This document shows, piece by piece, positions 4,138 to 5,550 of a stretch of DNA of 5,550 nt (position 1 is its first letter; every line of letters begins with the position of its first letter). The translations under genes and the position numbers were made by a program. The notes below the pieces were generated by a model. It had not been told where the DNA came from. It saw only the letters and a list, made by a program, of their open reading frames with translations, and made no database searches. Origin of the DNA: an uncultured Collinsella sp. (GTDB lineage: Bacteria > Actinomycetota > Coriobacteriia > Coriobacteriales > Coriobacteriaceae); contig USNA01000080.1 in assembly GCA_900555955.1 (NCBI GenBank), positions 1 to 5,550 on the forward strand, in the 5' to 3' direction.

Positions 4138-5550
4138 TCAGTTGATATTGCCACCATCGAGCAATGCCTCAAAATCCTTCGCCGGCATGGGACGGTAGTA
4201 GAGGAAGCCCTGAGCGTAGCGGGCGCCCATTTGTCGTAGCATGTTTGCCTGCTCATTTGTCTCGACGCCTTCAACCACGACGGGCAGATGGAGCGACTGC
4301 GCCATCTCGAGCATCGATGACACGATCTGCGCGCTGCGGCCTTGATCGCGGTCGGTGGGCACAAAGGTGCGGTCGAGCTTGATGACGTCGACGTTGACGT
4401 TCTTGAGCATCGCGAGCGTGGACTGGCCGGTGCCAAAATCGTCCATGTAGGTCGAGAAGCCACGGGTGTGCAGATCCGCGGTCAGCTTATCCACGGCCTC
4501 GGACTCTCCGGTATAGGCGGTCTCGGTGATCTCGATGTGCATGAGTTCGGGCGGCAGGTTGTACTGGGCGGCGAGCGACCCCATATGCTCGGCGACATCG
4601 CAGGCAAGAATGTCTACGCGCGACACATTGAGGGAAATCGGAACCACGCGAAGTCCTCGATTGAGGCGCTCGCGGAGCCACATGGCGACGCCCTGCCAAA
4701 CATATTTGTCGAGCGTCACTACAAAGCCGCTTTCCTCGAGTGCGGGGATAAACGTTGCGGGCGAAATGAGAGAGCCGTCCTTGTCAATCCAGCGGGTGAG
4801 TGCTTCGGCGCCAATAATCTCGCCGGTTTCCATATCGACCTGGGGCTGAAGATAGTACGTGATGCGACCATTTGACAGCGCGTACTGGAATTCGGTCAGC
4901 GTGCGGTTGAACACGATTTCGCGCTTGTACTCCTCGGGGCAAAAAATGGCAATGCGCTCCTTAAAGTCGTTTTTTGCGCGCCGATTGGTAAACATGGCCT
5001 TTGCCTGTGCATCGATGGTGATCTCCTCATTGGAATCGATGGGGTAAACGCCCATGGACGGCCAAAAACCTACGCCGCCATCATGCCTGGCTACTGCCTC
5101 GCGAACGCGGTTGTAGATTTGATGGACGGTGATGTGCTTAAAGGGGATGAGTACGCAAAAGTCATCTTGGCCCCAGTACCCTGCGACGCCCATGCCGGCA
5201 TTCTCGATGTCCTTGAGGACCGTGCCCACATCGGCAAGTAGGCGGTCGCCTTCGGCCTGTCCATACCATTCGTTAAACAGGCGCATGTGGCCCATGTCGA
5301 CCGTGGCGATGCACCAGGCGCCGTCGCGCCTTGCCTCGAGAAAAGCGTTGGCGCGCCGCATAAACTCGCTGGGTCGATAGAGGCCCGTGAGCGAGTCGAT
5401 ACGTTCGGCGATGGCGCTTTTGCGCTCAGCCTCGGGTATGGGGAGGCTGTCGTTGGGAACAAGCCCGCCGGCCGTGCGAAGGCGACGGTCGAGTTCGCCT
5501 AAAACGGCGGCGGGCGGGTGGGTGGGGGGCGCGCGAAAGGACGGCAAAGC
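4138..5550 (-). CDS. Cyclic-di-GMP phosphodiesterase: degenerate GGDEF + EAL (5'-truncated at right edge)
   Basis: The reading frame is open to the window edge, giving 470 residues, and the true start is probably outside; a TTG at 5547 has no visible ribosome site. Residues are numbered from that TTG. After a Pro-rich stretch comes a GGDEF-like domain (about 50-200): DSLTGLYR (51-58), Asp84, Asn92 and Asp101 kept, but the signature is GQDDF (126-130) and no RxxD site is present, so cyclase activity is unlikely. The EAL domain (about 215-460) looks fully competent: E248-A-L in GAEALTRW, Asn307 in SLNVS, Glu339 in EITE, Asp369-Asp370 plus loop 6 in DDFGTG, Lys390 in IKLDR, Glu426 in EGVET, Gln446 in AQGF. 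Such enzymes hydrolyse c-di-GMP to pGpG with Mg2+ or Mn2+; degenerate GGDEF partners may bind GTP and tune the EAL domain, as in Caulobacter PdeA (GEDEF). No membrane segment is seen in the visible part. It lies 128 bases upstream of the cyclase-like gene, in the same direction. Confidence 0.92.
   Translation of the reverse strand, partial: ALPSFRAPPTHPPAAVLGELDRRLRTAGGLVPNDSLPIPEAERKSAIAERIDSLTGLYRPSEFMRRANAFLEARRDGAWCIATVDMGHMRLFNEWYGQAEGDRLLADVGTVLKDIENAGMGVAGYWGQDDFCVLIPFKHITVHQIYNRVREAVARHDGGVGFWPSMGVYPIDSNEEITIDAQAKAMFTNRRAKNDFKERIAIFCPEEYKREIVFNRTLTEFQYALSNGRITYYLQPQVDMETGEIIGAEALTRWIDKDGSLISPATFIPALEESGFVVTLDKYVWQGVAMWLRERLNRGLRVVPISLNVSRVDILACDVAEHMGSLAAQYNLPPELMHIEITETAYTGESEAVDKLTADLHTRGFSTYMDDFGTGQSTLAMLKNVNVDVIKLDRTFVPTDRDQGRSAQIVSSMLEMAQSLHLPVVVEGVETNEQANMLRQMGARYAQGFLYYRPMPAKDFEALLDGGNIN

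Noticed and set aside
4342..4875. A 177-codon plus-strand frame opposite the EAL domain.
   Set aside because: The minus-strand frame carries all EAL catalytic motifs; the plus frame has no recognisable domain and no ribosome binding site.
5545..5547. TTG at 5547 as the true start of the EAL protein.
   Set aside because: The frame stays open to the window edge and too little upstream sequence is available to see a ribosome site, so the gene is treated as truncated.

Overview
The window is GC-rich, densely coded DNA in which every supported gene lies on the minus strand, so transcription runs from high to low coordinates. Gene style, base composition and strong AAGGAGG-type ribosome binding sites fit a high-GC anaerobic actinobacterium, most like a gut Coriobacteriia member such as Collinsella. 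This placement is an impression from protein character, not a database result. I see no mobile element, tRNA, rRNA or CRISPR array, and no gap between genes longer than about 130 bases.

Reading in the direction of transcription: (1) 5550-4138 is a 5'-truncated c-di-GMP phosphodiesterase with a degenerate GGDEF domain (GQDDF) followed by a complete EAL domain. (2) A 128-base gap holds a perfect 13-bp inverted repeat. (3) 4009-2480 encodes a GGDEF-PAS-degenerate GGDEF protein whose first GGDEF has an intact signature, lacks the RxxD inhibitory site, and carries Asn where the guanine-contacting Asp normally sits. Together these two genes form a local second-messenger make/break pair. (4) 2405-1782 encodes a flavodoxin-fold oxidoreductase with an iron-sulfur-flavoprotein cysteine motif. 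It sits behind a candidate extended -10 promoter overlapped by an inverted repeat. (5) 1764-1423, 17 bases downstream, encodes an ArsC/Spx-like thioredoxin-fold protein whose catalytic cysteine position is serine. (6) 1336-206 encodes a COG0523/CobW-type G3E GTPase (metallochaperone family) with its own candidate promoter. (7) A strong intrinsic terminator at 133-167 follows. (8) 111-1 is the start of trmL, a tRNA wobble-position 2'-O-methyltransferase, running off the left edge.

The genes fall into three functional groups: cyclic-dinucleotide signalling (4138-5550 and 2480-4009), a small redox pair (1423-2405), and a metal-trafficking GTPase followed by a tRNA modification gene. Nothing in the sequence ties the groups into one pathway. 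The points most worth a second look are the Asn substitution in the cyclase base-recognition site, the Cys-less ArsC-like protein, and the inverted repeats in front of the cyclase and flavoprotein genes. I found no clear evidence for a wholly new system.
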